A stretch of DNA of 35,282 nt from an uncultured Spartobacteria bacterium (GCA_903868795.1 CAIPWR010000112.1:1-35282), one strand, 5' to 3'. Positions 1 through 7,873 are shown, counted from the stretch's first letter. Notes: a model not told the origin generated them from the letters alone. A program made the numbers and translations.

Positions 1-12
1 ACGTGGAGCGGA

Positions 13-429
13 TCAGGGAACCAAGAAGATCTTTCCGGAGTAGGGATCCTTAACCTCGGAACCGGGAGGGAATCCGCGGACATCGACATAACCGGCAGTC
101 GGAGAGTGGGGGCTTGTCACGAAGCCGGGCTTTCCCGGAACAGGGGTGCCATAAGGGAGATCGCGGGGAGCAGCTACGGGAACGGGAGTCGGGGTGGCAA
201 AAGGATTCGCCGGGCTTGAGATCACATTGGTCGCCGTGCTGTTGGTGTCGACGAGAGCCGTATTGGTGTCGGTGAGTGCGTTGGTGGAGGTCCCGTTCGT
301 CGTGAACTGGGTGTCAACCGAGTCCGTCGAGGGGTGCTTTTTCCTTGGAGTTGGCGTCTCGGTATCGGCGCATCCCGCCAAGATCAGGACAAGACAAAGA
401 GGAAGCAAGTGGAGTGATGATTTCATCAT
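13..429 (-). CDS. Small exported lipoprotein, unknown function
   Basis: The 138-aa product starts with a hydrophobic signal sequence ending in the lipobox LAGC (Cys20), so it should be lipidated and anchored in a membrane facing the periplasm. The middle (about residues 25-85) is low-complexity and rich in Thr, Asn, Asp and Pro, with repeated TNT/DTN units, and is probably a flexible linker. The last 50 residues are more ordered, with motifs such as PGKPGFVTSP, GYVDVRGFPPG and KDPYSGKIF. From memory, a similar C-terminal block occurs in other verrucomicrobial lipoproteins, but I cannot verify this here. Two adjacent ATG codons (429 and 426) are possible starts. It is the first gene of the window and reads away from the RNA-binding protein gene. 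No function can be assigned. Confidence 0.75.
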   Translation of the reverse strand: MMKSSLHLLPLCLVLILAGCADTETPTPRKKHPSTDSVDTQFTTNGTSTNALTDTNTALVDTNSTATNVISSPANPFATPTPVPVAAPRDLPYGTPVPGKPGFVTSPHSPTAGYVDVRGFPPGSEVKDPYSGKIFLVP

Positions 430-718
430 GGTGAATTCATTAGGTGATCACTCATTTGCCCCGTGACTTCAATGTTTTTCAACAGGAATTAGGATTTTGA
501 GTGAGGATGCCACTTGTGACGAAAGCGTCACATCGATAAATTCTGTTGCCAAAGTGATCCGGTGCCACCATAGCTTGTGATCGAAGTTCGATGATAGCGA
601 TTCAGGCAATGCAGGTTCCCCGCTGGTCGGGAGGGCTGCTCCAAGATCCTCAGGTGAGGGATTGGTGCATTCCAAGAAGCAGCCGTCAGCGTAACAGGAA
701 CCAACAAAAACAAGCAGT
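430..718. other. Non-coding gap between lipoprotein and RRM gene
   Basis: No convincing gene is seen here. The gap separates two divergent genes and so must hold both promoters. It contains a perfect inverted repeat at 515-532, listed separately. The last bases before the RRM start are A-rich (around 700-716) and lack a clear Shine-Dalgarno sequence, so the downstream gene probably starts translation without a strong one. The minus-strand frame open across 469-942 lacks any recognisable protein character and is treated as chance. Confidence 0.5.
515..532. promoter_or_regulatory. Perfect inverted repeat, possible operator or hairpin
   Basis: The sequence TGTGACGAAAGCGTCACA has two perfect 7-bp arms around a 4-base centre. 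The outer TGTGA/TCACA halves resemble a CRP/FNR-family half-site, but the spacing is 8 bases rather than the 6 of the classical CRP site. It lies in the intergenic gap about 190 bp upstream of the RRM gene and about 85 bp upstream of the divergent lipoprotein gene, where a transcription factor could act on either. It could equally form a small RNA hairpin. Confidence 0.35.
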
Positions 719-1183
719 ATGAAGTTATATATCGGGAATCTTCCCTTCTCAGCAACCGACGCTGACCTCCGTGAGGTTTTCGGCGCACACGGCACCGTCA
801 CGGATGCAATCGTCATGATTGACCGCACAACCGGCCGCTCCCGCGGATTCGGATTTGTCACCATGGGCAGCGACGACGAAGGTCGTGCAGCCATCACAGC
901 TCTCAGCGGTGCCGACATGGGCGGCCGCAATCTCACTGTCAATGAAGCCCGTCCGATGGAGGATCGTCCTCGCGGTGGTGGCGGCGGTGGTGGATATGGC
1001 GGCGGCGGCGGCGGTGGATACCGCGGCGGTGGTGGTGGCGGCGGTGGAGGATACCGCGGCGGTGGTGGTGGCGGCGGCGGTGGATACCGTGGTGGTGGCG
1101 GCGGCGGTGGATACCGCGGCGGCGACGACCGTGGTGGATACCGTGGTGGCGACGATCGCGGCGGCCGTCAGGACTACCGCTAA
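719..1183 (+). CDS. RRM-domain RNA-binding protein with glycine-rich RGG tail
   Basis: This 154-aa protein has one N-terminal RNA-recognition motif (about residues 1-80) and a glycine/arginine-rich tail. RNP2 is seen as LYIGNL (3-8) and RNP1 as RGFGFV (42-47), with the aromatic residues that stack on RNA bases in place. From about residue 85 the chain is nearly all Gly with regularly spaced Tyr-Arg-Gly, then GGDDRGGYR repeats. Bacterial proteins with this layout (for example cyanobacterial Rbp) bind single-stranded RNA and are often cold-induced. Here the role is inferred only as RNA binding, perhaps chaperone-like. The RGG tail should be disordered and could support RNA-driven condensation. 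The ATG at 719 starts exactly at the RRM. A strong terminator follows. Confidence 0.93.
   Translation: MKLYIGNLPFSATDADLREVFGAHGTVTDAIVMIDRTTGRSRGFGFVTMGSDDEGRAAITALSGADMGGRNLTVNEARPMEDRPRGGGGGGGYGGGGGGGYRGGGGGGGGGYRGGGGGGGGGYRGGGGGGGYRGGDDRGGYRGGDDRGGRQDYR
970..1176 (+). repeat. Tandem GGC/GGT-rich repeat encoding the RGG tail
   Basis: The 3' part of the RRM gene is a degenerate tandem array of GGC/GGT codons punctuated by GGATACCG(C/T)GG units (around 1015-1030, 1049-1062, 1081-1092, 1109-1118), followed by two copies of a GACGA(C/T)CG(T/C)GG-containing unit. It encodes poly-Gly with Tyr-Arg-Gly, then Asp-Asp-Arg-Gly. Mixed GGC/GGT use keeps it from being a pure triplet run. Such arrays often vary in length by slippage, and this one creates open frames in the other phases. 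Confidence 0.85.
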
Positions 1184-1221
1184 GTTCTCATCAGGTCCCT
1201 TACACAGGGATTTTTTCTACG

Positions 1222-1255
1222 AAAGACCCGGAAGTTTGCTTCCGGGTCTTTTTTT
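1222..1255 (+). terminator. Rho-independent terminator of the RRM gene
   Basis: A perfect 13-bp stem (arms 1222-1234 and 1239-1251, core AGACCCGGAAG / CTTCCGGGTCT) with a TTTG loop runs into a T tract at 1249-1255. It sits about 40 bp after the RRM stop and just before the convergent end of pabB. The opposite strand has only a short T run after the stem, so it is mainly a plus-strand terminator. Confidence 0.9.
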
Positions 1256-1260
1256 GTCTC

Positions 1261-2430
1261 TTAGAAACTTCGGGCAGCGTTCAAAATCCCTGCCGCCTTA
1301 TGGAGGGTCTCCTCCCATTCCTTTTCGGGATCAGAGTCGGCAGTGATGCCCGCACCGACATGGAATTCGGCCACGGTATCCCTGATGACCAAGGTACGGA
1401 TCGCGATGTTAAACTGGCTCTCCCCATTGTAGCCGAAGTATCCGATGGCCCCGGTGAAAAGGCCGCGAGGGGTTGGCTCTAACTCCCGGATAATTTCCAG
1501 GGCCCGCTTTTTCGGAGCTCCTGAGATGGACCCTCCTGGGAAACAAGCTGCTACGGCTGCGACATGGGAAACTTCTTCCCTCAGGGTTCCCTCCACTGTG
1601 GAAACGAGGTGGAAGACCTGGGCATAGCGTTCCAACTCGACCAGACGAGGGGCCGTGACGGTGCCGTACTCACAGACGCTTCCCAGATCGTTTCTCTCGA
1701 GATCGGTAATCATAATGAGCTCCGCGATCTCCTTCGGGGAGGATCTGAGTTCTAGAGCCTCCTTTTCATCAGCAGTGTTTTCATCGCGTCGTGGTCGCGT
1801 GCCCTTGATGGGGCGAGTTGAGATCTTTCGTCCGCTCATCTTGAGGAAGCATTCCGGAGAGCTGGAGAGGATCGTCTCGTCCCCCAAGGAGAGATAGGCC
1901 GCATGAGGAGCCGGAGAGGACCTCCGTAATGCCAGATAGAGCGGCCAGGGATCACTGGCGAATTTCGTGGAAAAGCGATGGGCTAGGCAGACCTGATAAA
2001 TGTCCCCAGCCGCAATGTACTCCTTGGCGCGGCGGACGATCCGCACATACTCGTCCCTTCCCATGTCGGATTTGAAGTCCAGAGAGGGCAGAGGAATATC
2101 GAGGGATGATTCCTCGGGGGAAAACTCCTTGGAGTTCCCGATTTCTAGATGGTCGTAAAAACCGAATCGAAACGATCCGTCGAAACGAAAATAACCTATT
2201 GCGGCTCCATTGGGCATCTCGGAACAGCTTGCCGGACGCTTTCTTGCTTCCAACGCACTCTCGATCCGATGCCACTCTGAGGCTCCTCCCTCGAGGATCA
2301 GGTCTGGCTCGGTCGCCATCAGTGATATGCCACCAGGTGTTCCCAAGGAGGAGTCCAGCCAAACAAAACCTTCCCGTTTCCTGAGTGACGAGATCTCTGG
2401 GATGCTTGGTTTTTGATGCGGTGCTGACAT
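1261..2430 (-). CDS. pabB: Aminodeoxychorismate synthase component I (PabB)
   Basis: This 389-aa chorismate-utilising enzyme should convert chorismate (with ammonia from a PabA-type glutaminase) to 4-amino-4-deoxychorismate for folate synthesis. The C-terminal chorismate-binding domain is intact: AGDIYQVCLAHRF, PIKGTRPR (207-211, with Lys209), ELIMITDLERNDLG and the GGSISGAPKKRALEII segment. PIKGT with Lys is the PabB signature, whereas anthranilate synthase TrpE has PIAGT, which is why PabB is preferred. The N-terminal domain is shorter than in E. coli PabB. The ATG at 2430 is preferred over a GTG at 2466 that adds 12 unremarkable residues. No pabA or pabC is in the window. The gene converges on the RRM gene and is divergent from the next one. 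Confidence 0.88.
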   Translation of the reverse strand: MSAPHQKPSIPEISSLRKREGFVWLDSSLGTPGGISLMATEPDLILEGGASEWHRIESALEARKRPASCSEMPNGAAIGYFRFDGSFRFGFYDHLEIGNSKEFSPEESSLDIPLPSLDFKSDMGRDEYVRIVRRAKEYIAAGDIYQVCLAHRFSTKFASDPWPLYLALRRSSPAPHAAYLSLGDETILSSSPECFLKMSGRKISTRPIKGTRPRRDENTADEKEALELRSSPKEIAELIMITDLERNDLGSVCEYGTVTAPRLVELERYAQVFHLVSTVEGTLREEVSHVAAVAACFPGGSISGAPKKRALEIIRELEPTPRGLFTGAIGYFGYNGESQFNIAIRTLVIRDTVAEFHVGAGITADSDPEKEWEETLHKAAGILNAARSF

Positions 2431-2496
2431 GGGGAAGGGATGCTGACTCACAGTTGCGCTCGGCACATCTTGCCATCACCTCGCATTTTTGGTTCT

Positions 2497-2527
2497 TTGA
2501 CAAGGACTCAAGGGCTTGATTTGTAAA
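2497..2527 (+). promoter_or_regulatory. Candidate sigma70-type promoter
   Basis: A perfect -35 hexamer TTGACA (2497-2502) is followed, after a rather long 19-base spacer, by TGTAAA (2522-2527) as a weak -10. It points toward the exported protein gene starting at 2555, giving a leader of roughly 20 bases. The -10 is poor, so this is tentative. Confidence 0.35.
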
Positions 2528-2554
2528 GCCCACATCCTTTCACCCCTTCCACTT

Positions 2555-3454
2555 ATGATAAACCGGTTCCTTCTCTCCTCGCTGATCGCTCTCTCCCTGA
2601 GCTTAATACCCGCAGTTGCACAAGATCAGTCGGCCTCGAACTCAACGAACCCACCAACCGCCCCCGCCCCTCTCCAGATCCAAGATAACGCACAACCTGG
2701 GGCAACTTCCGCTCCCTCTCTCTTCTCCACTTCACCAGCAGTAGCTCCTGCTTCGAATGCCCCTGCCCCTGCTCCTGTCGATACGACTGCCGCTGCTTCG
2801 AATCAGACCTCCAATGCAACAACGCCCGCTGATCCGCTAGCTCCCGCAGCAAATTCCGGCGTGGGTTCCCCGGGGCAGAACCCGCCTCAGAGTGATCCTA
2901 ACTCCCTGATTCCACCACCGATCGAGCCGTCGCAGCCTTCCCCGATCAATTCTGCCGGTAACGAGGAGAAGCAGCGCCAGGACCAAAAAGCCAAGTATTA
3001 CGCGGCGAAGGTGAAAGCTGACAAGGAAGAGGGCCTTGCTTCACTTCTGACGAAGAGCGACAAGGCGAAGAATGACGAGACCAAGCGTGAAATCCTCCGT
3101 GAATATTACGATCTGCTCGCGAAGCGGATGAAGAAGATCGACCCTTCCATTTCGGAGTGGATTGACACGATGCACGCTGCCTATCTCCGCCGTATTCAGC
3201 AGATCCGCGTCGAGCCCAGCATTCCCCAGGGACTGCCTCCCGCAGTCGATGCTTCCTCCAATGCCTCTCCCGCCCCGTCACCCACCGCGACTCCCGTGCA
3301 TCACAAGAAGAAGAAAAAAACGGATGATGATGAATCCACTTCCCCCTCTCCGTCTCCGTCGAAGAAGTCTCAATCAAATTCCTCAGCCAAAGCCTCTCCT
3401 TCCCCTTCTCCAAAATCTTCCGAAAAGAAAAAGGCAGATTCCAATAACGACTAG
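2555..3454 (+). CDS. Exported low-complexity protein with central helical domain
   Basis: The 299-aa product from the ATG at 2555 begins with a clean signal peptide ending in PAVAQ (about residue 22). An upstream TTG at 2516 only adds a non-signal extension and is rejected. Residues about 25-130 are rich in Pro, Ala, Ser, Asn and Gln. A charged helical core follows (about 140-225: the NEEKQRQDQKAKYYAAKVKADK stretch through to the RRIQQIRVEPSIP stretch). The tail is Ser/Pro-rich with Lys clusters and SPSPSP repeats. Only the core looks conserved-domain-like, and I do not recognise the family. The protein is probably periplasmic or surface-associated, with the basic tail possibly contacting nucleic acid, peptidoglycan or membranes. 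It ends 29 bp before the glycosyltransferase gene. Confidence 0.75.
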   Translation: MINRFLLSSLIALSLSLIPAVAQDQSASNSTNPPTAPAPLQIQDNAQPGATSAPSLFSTSPAVAPASNAPAPAPVDTTAAASNQTSNATTPADPLAPAANSGVGSPGQNPPQSDPNSLIPPPIEPSQPSPINSAGNEEKQRQDQKAKYYAAKVKADKEEGLASLLTKSDKAKNDETKREILREYYDLLAKRMKKIDPSISEWIDTMHAAYLRRIQQIRVEPSIPQGLPPAVDASSNASPAPSPTATPVHHKKKKKTDDDESTSPSPSPSKKSQSNSSAKASPSPSPKSSEKKKADSNND

Positions 3455-3483
3455 GGTCGCCTTTTAAGCAGTTGATCGCTTCC

Positions 3484-4713
3484 ATGCAGGGGTTCATTCA
3501 TCTCCTGCTGCAATTGCTTCTTTGGGGTCTTCTAATTCCCCTGCTGGGCCTATGTTTCATTCACTCCCTCATGAACATGAGGTTGCTGAGGAGATTGAAG
3601 TCCATGGTTCCTGTGAGTGGAGAACTGCAAGATGTGTCGGTGCTGGTTCCGGCTCGTAATGAGGAGGGACGGATCCGTGACTGTCTTGCGTCTCTCATCG
3701 CGCAGGAGCCTCCGGTCCGGGAGATCATCCTGCTAGATGATCGGTCCAGTGATGGAACGGCCGCGATTGCACTGGAACTAGGGTTCCAAAAGGAGCCAGG
3801 AAGCCGTCTGAGAATTATTCATGGGCAGGATTTGCCACAGGAGTGGGTTGGTAAAAACTGGGCCTGCCATCAACTCTCTCTGGCCGCCTCACCAGAGAGC
3901 ACGCATCTTCTCTTCACCGATGCCGACACGGTTCATGGTCCCGCTTGTGTTCGTTCGGCGATCGCGCATGCTCTATCCACGAAGGCCGATCTTCTCTCGC
4001 TCTGGCCCGATCAGATTACTGGCACCTGGTCTGAAAAAATGGTGATTCCCCTGGGATATCTCCTCTTCATGGCGTTTCATCCATTTCCCCTTCTCGGCCT
4101 CTTGCAACAGAAACCAGAAAGGGCTGCACGGTGGGGCTTCACTCGGGCTCAGTTGGGCGCGCTTGGAGCAGCCAATGGACAATTCCTTCTTTTTAAGCGT
4201 TCCTCGTATGAGGCCCTCGGGGGGCATGAATTCCTGAAGAATCATCTCGTTGAAGACATTGCTTTTGGCCGAAGGGTGGCCTCTCGGACAGGCGAGGGGA
4301 TGCGGTTGGTCAATGCCGATGGCATCGATCTTCTGAAGTGCCGTATGTACACGGGCTTTCCAGAACTCTGGGAGGGCTTCTCCAAGAATCTTCGCCCCGT
4401 CTTTGAGGAGTCGCATGTCGGTTTTGTGCTCTTTGGAGTGGTGATTTTCAGTTTCTTCCTTTTGCCGTTTCTGTTGCTGATGCTCAAAGGGCCGTTGTTT
4501 GAAGCTGCCATGATTGCAGTCCTGTTGATCATGGGAATGAGGTTGATGTTGACTGTGCGGTTCCGCACCTCGTGGCTTGGATTCATCACTCACCCATTCG
4601 CCGTGATCCTCTCGCTTCTCATTGCGCTCAATAGCTGGAGACTTTGCCAAACGTCCGGGGTGAGCTGGAAGGGGCGTAACTATTCCGGCAAAACCCGCTC
4701 CCTTCTCGACTGA
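3484..4713 (+). CDS. Membrane GT2 glycosyltransferase (HpnB/CrtQ-like)
   Basis: This 409-aa protein has an N-terminal membrane anchor (about 5-28), a GT-A family 2 catalytic domain and two or three C-terminal membrane helices (from about residue 310). Visible motifs are VPARNEE, LLDDRSSDG (Asp85/Asp86), the metal-binding DAD (146-148), NGQFLLFKRSSYEALGGH and the catalytic-base region VEDIAFG (Glu257-Asp258). It should move a sugar from a nucleotide-sugar onto a lipid-like acceptor at the cytoplasmic face. The layout resembles hopanoid-associated HpnB and carotenoid CrtQ enzymes, but no hopanoid or carotenoid gene is nearby, so the acceptor is unknown. The ATG at 3484 is preferred to a TTG four codons upstream. 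It heads a tightly spaced run of genes that continues to livF. Confidence 0.85.
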   Translation: MQGFIHLLLQLLLWGLLIPLLGLCFIHSLMNMRLLRRLKSMVPVSGELQDVSVLVPARNEEGRIRDCLASLIAQEPPVREIILLDDRSSDGTAAIALELGFQKEPGSRLRIIHGQDLPQEWVGKNWACHQLSLAASPESTHLLFTDADTVHGPACVRSAIAHALSTKADLLSLWPDQITGTWSEKMVIPLGYLLFMAFHPFPLLGLLQQKPERAARWGFTRAQLGALGAANGQFLLFKRSSYEALGGHEFLKNHLVEDIAFGRRVASRTGEGMRLVNADGIDLLKCRMYTGFPELWEGFSKNLRPVFEESHVGFVLFGVVIFSFFLLPFLLLMLKGPLFEAAMIAVLLIMGMRLMLTVRFRTSWLGFITHPFAVILSLLIALNSWRLCQTSGVSWKGRNYSGKTRSLLD

Positions 4714-4744
4714 AATCAACGAAGGGAGTTTTTTGAACGCGCAC

Positions 4745-5227
4745 ATGAAAAAATCGGAGCGTATCGAGGTGTTTGTCCGTGAATTGGAGGGAAGCTGCGG
4801 GGAGAGATCCTTCGATGCGTGTTACCTAGGATACTTTGAGTGCTTTAACTCCGGGCGCTATTACGAGGCTCATGACGTGCTGGAGCACCTTTGGTTAAAG
4901 AATGGCCGCAGGGCCCCCGATTACGCTTTCTACAAAGGACTGATCCAGCTCGCCGGAGGTTTTGTCCATCTCAGACTCCAGTACCTAAACCCTGCTCATT
5001 TGAAGCATGGTCGACGCTTACGCCCCGCACGGAGGCTCTTCCTTCTGGCGGAGACGAATCTTACCCCTTACGGCCCCTTGCATCATGGCTTAGAACTCAA
5101 GCCGGTACTTTCTCTCTGCTGGAACATGATCGTCCTGTTGGAGAAATCCGATTGTACTGATAATCCCTGGACTCCTGACACCACTCCTCTATTGCCGAAT
5201 CCCGTTGCCAGAAAAGGCTCCGATTGA
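4745..5227 (+). CDS. DUF309 domain protein
   Basis: The 160-aa product matches the DUF309 pattern by eye: a helical core with GRYYEAHDVLEHLWL followed by FYKGLIQLAGGFVHLR. The conserved Glu-Ala-His...Glu-His residues look like a possible metal or ligand site. The biochemical role of DUF309 proteins is not established. The ATG at 4745 is chosen over a TTG four codons earlier. The gene sits 31 bp after the glycosyltransferase and 27 bp before livM, so it is probably co-transcribed with both. Confidence 0.8.
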   Translation: MKKSERIEVFVRELEGSCGERSFDACYLGYFECFNSGRYYEAHDVLEHLWLKNGRRAPDYAFYKGLIQLAGGFVHLRLQYLNPAHLKHGRRLRPARRLFLLAETNLTPYGPLHHGLELKPVLSLCWNMIVLLEKSDCTDNPWTPDTTPLLPNPVARKGSD

Positions 5228-5254
5228 GCACAACTTGAGGGTAATCTTTTCATC

Positions 5255-6268
5255 GTGTTCCGTTCCTATCACGCCCGCATCAAGAATCCCCGCGTCGCCT
5301 TGGTCGCTGGACTCACCGTGGCGCTGCTCTTGCAGCTTGGCAGCGGATGGATTGATCCTTACACAACGCAGGTCATTCTCTTTGCCGCCATCAATGTCAT
5401 TCTGGCCGTCTCCTTGAATCTCGTGATGGGTGAGACTGGGCAGTTTTCGCTCTGTCATGCTGCTTTCATGGCTGTCGGTGCCTACACCTCGGCACTGCTT
5501 ACCGGCAAGGCTCTCCCTGCGCTCTTTCCCCATCTCGCATGGACGGGGTCTTCCTGGGCCTCGCAGCTGACCTTCCTTCCTGTCCTAATTATCGCGGGGC
5601 TTATTGCGGCCTTTGCAGGCCTGATCGTCGGCGGCCCGTCGCTCCGTCTTCGGGGGGATTATCTGGCAATGGTGACGCTCGGATTCGGTGAGATCATCCG
5701 CGTCCTCCTGCAGAATACCAATGCCGTTGGCGGAGCGCGCGGCATTGAGGGGATCCTGCCGGCGACGAATCTTTTCTGGGCGATCGGCTTTGCCGCCGTG
5801 ACCCTCTATACGATGATTGCGCTGGTCCGATCGACCTATGGCCGAGGATTCCAAGCAGTGAGGGATGATGAGATTGCCGCCGCGGCGATGGGGATCAACA
5901 CCACACGATTCAAGGTGACCGCCTTTATCATCGGGGCCTTCTTCGCCGGCGTTGCCGGCGCTCTCTATGCCCATGCCGTTGAGTTTATCAGCCCAGAGGG
6001 ATTCAATTTTCTCCGCTCCTTCGAGATCATAGTCATGGTCATTCTTGGTGGACTGGGGAGGCCGGTGGGGGTTGCCGTGGCGGCGATCTTGATCACCCTG
6101 CTGAATGAATGGCTGCGTGACCTTTCGCAGTACCGCATGGTTGTGTATGCCCTCATTATCATTCTTTTCATGATCTTTCGTCCCACGGAATCGCTGGGAC
6201 CCTTCTTCGGAAGGCTGATTCCCGAAAGATTGAGATCCGTCCGATTCAAAAAATCACAAGCTGCATGA
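5255..6268 (+). CDS. livM: Branched-chain amino-acid ABC transporter permease LivM
   Basis: This 337-aa inner-membrane permease (about eight hydrophobic segments) belongs to the LivM half of the high-affinity branched-chain amino-acid or amide ABC importer. The typical LivM sequence blocks are present: ILAVSLNLVMGETGQFSLCHAAFMAVGAY, GGPSLRLRGDYLAMVTLGFGEI, and the ATPase-coupling stretch AMGINTTRFKVTAFIIGAFFAGVAGALYA. The start is a GTG at 5255 with a GAGG about 14 bases upstream. Its stop overlaps the livG start (ATGA). In known systems LivM pairs with LivH and a periplasmic binding protein. Neither is present in this window, so the partners must be encoded elsewhere. Confidence 0.92.
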   Translation: MFRSYHARIKNPRVALVAGLTVALLLQLGSGWIDPYTTQVILFAAINVILAVSLNLVMGETGQFSLCHAAFMAVGAYTSALLTGKALPALFPHLAWTGSSWASQLTFLPVLIIAGLIAAFAGLIVGGPSLRLRGDYLAMVTLGFGEIIRVLLQNTNAVGGARGIEGILPATNLFWAIGFAAVTLYTMIALVRSTYGRGFQAVRDDEIAAAAMGINTTRFKVTAFIIGAFFAGVAGALYAHAVEFISPEGFNFLRSFEIIVMVILGGLGRPVGVAVAAILITLLNEWLRDLSQYRMVVYALIIILFMIFRPTESLGPFFGRLIPERLRSVRFKKSQAA

Positions 6269-7056
6269 GCACCTTACGACCCTTACTTGAGGTCAGGAAC
6301 TGCTCTCTCCGCTTCGGAGGTATTGCCGCTCTCACTGATGTCTCAATAAAGATTAATCCTGGGGAGTTGCTTGGATTGATCGGCCCTAACGGAGCCGGCA
6401 AAACCTCGCTTTTCAATATCTTAACCGGGGTCTATCGCCCAACCGAGGGGGAGATTCTGTTTGAGGGAGGACTCATCGCCGGTCTTCCATCCCATGCCAT
6501 CAATACGCTCGGCATGGCGCGCACGTTCCAGAACATCCGTCTCTTCGGCTCGCTGGATGTCGGAATGAATGTACGCACCTCGTTTATCGCAAGGTTGCGC
6601 AATGGTCTCGTCAATACGGTATGCCGCGGGCGATCCTTTCGCAGCGAGGAGGAGGAGGTTCAGGAAGAGGGGCGTCGGTTGCTTGCCTACTTTGGACTCG
6701 AACACGCAGCCATGCATCCAAGCCGCAGTCTTCCGTATGGGGACCAGCGTCGACTGGAGATCGTCCGGGCTCTTGCAACCAAGCCACGCCTTCTTCTGCT
6801 TGATGAACCTGCCGCGGGAATGAATCCGACCGAAAAAGAAGAACTGAAGCAGTTAATCGCGCGCGTCCGTGATGAATTCGGCACAGCAGTGATGCTCGTC
6901 GAGCATGACATGAAGGTTGTGATGGGGATCTGTGAGCGTCTCTATGTGCTCGATCAAGGTAAGGTTCTTGCTTCGGGAACGCCCGCAGAGATCCGTGCCA
7001 ATTCCAAGGTGATCACAGCTTATCTTGGGGAGAGTCATGGGGAGGAGGTTGCATGA
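6265..7056 (+). CDS. livG: Branched-chain amino-acid ABC transporter ATPase LivG
   Basis: The 263-aa ATP-binding subunit powers the Liv importer on the cytoplasmic side. The Walker A motif GPNGAGKT (40-47) and the Walker B region LLLLDEPAAGMNP are clear. The ABC signature is the LivG-typical LPYGDQRRLEI rather than LSGGQ, and the switch histidine is in VMLVEHDMKVVMGICERLYVLDQGKVLASG. The C-terminal extension with VITAYLGE is also LivG-like. It overlaps livM by four bases at the start and livF by four at the end, indicating translational coupling. Confidence 0.95.
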   Translation: MSTLRPLLEVRNCSLRFGGIAALTDVSIKINPGELLGLIGPNGAGKTSLFNILTGVYRPTEGEILFEGGLIAGLPSHAINTLGMARTFQNIRLFGSLDVGMNVRTSFIARLRNGLVNTVCRGRSFRSEEEEVQEEGRRLLAYFGLEHAAMHPSRSLPYGDQRRLEIVRALATKPRLLLLDEPAAGMNPTEKEELKQLIARVRDEFGTAVMLVEHDMKVVMGICERLYVLDQGKVLASGTPAEIRANSKVITAYLGESHGEEVA

Positions 7057-7784
7057 GTACTGATCCACTTGCTCCCATGTTGGAAATCACGGCGTTGGAG
7101 GTTTGCTACGGCGGGATCCGTGCACTGAATGGACTTTCGCTGAAAGTTCCTAAAGGCAGCATTGTGACGCTTATCGGAGCCAATGGTGCTGGCAAATCGA
7201 CAACCCTTCGGACGATTTCCGGACTCGTGCCAGCAACTGCCGGATCCATCATCTTCGATGGCCAAGAGATCGCAGGATGCCCCGCTCATCGTATTGTGGC
7301 AGATGGTCTTGCGCATGTCCCGGAGGGGAGGCTGGTTTTTCCTGATTTGACCGTGAAGGAGAACCTGATGATGGGGGCCTACCTGCGGCGCGATCGCAAA
7401 GAGATCTCCGCTGATCTGGAGTGGGTTGGAGAATTTTTCCCTCGTCTCAAGGAGCGTATCACTCAACGCGCTGGTACGCTCAGCGGTGGAGAACAGCAGA
7501 TGCTGGCAATCGGCCGCGCCCTCATGGGGAGACCCCGCTGCCTCATGCTCGATGAGCCTTCGCTCGGAATCGCCCCCCTCCTTGTGGAGACCATCTTTGA
7601 GCGACTGGTGGCTCTGAACAAGGAGCGTGGAATGACGATGCTACTGGTGGAGCAGAATGCTTCACTTGCCCTAAAGGTCAGTGATTACGCCTACGTCCTT
7701 GAGACCGGGCACATTCATCTGGAAGGCCCCTCCTCCGAGATCAAGAATCGTCCAGAGATTCAGGCGGCTTATCTGGGACACTAA
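7053..7784 (+). CDS. livF: Branched-chain amino-acid ABC transporter ATPase LivF
   Basis: The 243-aa second ATPase of the importer is expected to form a heterodimer with LivG. It has Walker A GANGAGKS (42-49), the LivF hallmark HVPEGRLVFPDLTVKENL, ABC signature LSGGEQQML, Walker B CLMLDEPSLGIAPL and the switch region LLVEQNASLALKVSDYAYVLETG. The end IQAAYLGH is typical of LivF. It is the last gene of the GT2-DUF309-livMGF run. The next gene starts 89 bp further on and belongs to a different function. Confidence 0.95.
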   Translation: MSTDPLAPMLEITALEVCYGGIRALNGLSLKVPKGSIVTLIGANGAGKSTTLRTISGLVPATAGSIIFDGQEIAGCPAHRIVADGLAHVPEGRLVFPDLTVKENLMMGAYLRRDRKEISADLEWVGEFFPRLKERITQRAGTLSGGEQQMLAIGRALMGRPRCLMLDEPSLGIAPLLVETIFERLVALNKERGMTMLLVEQNASLALKVSDYAYVLETGHIHLEGPSSEIKNRPEIQAAYLGH

Positions 7785-7873
7785 GAACTCCTTTTTCCGG
7801 CTGGATTAAGTGATGGCAAGTTGGGATCTGTGGCCTTGCTCTTGGAGGTGCTCCTAGGATACGTAGAGAGGCT

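Noticed and set aside
515-532. Reading the 515-532 palindrome as a canonical CRP site
   Set aside because: The TGTGA and TCACA halves are 8 bases apart, not 6, so it is reported only as an unassigned palindrome.
469-942. Minus-strand open frame covering the gap before the RRM gene
   Set aside because: Half of it is antisense to the RRM domain, and the remainder shows no signal peptide, motif or start context.
970-1176. Regular repeats considered as a CRISPR-like array
   Set aside because: The repeat units are short, degenerate, in frame with an RRM gene and lack unique spacers. They encode a Gly/Arg tail.
819-1346. Ala/Val-rich open frame overlapping the RRM gene
   Set aside because: It arises from reading the GGC/GGT repeat in another phase and runs through the strong terminator at 1222-1255.
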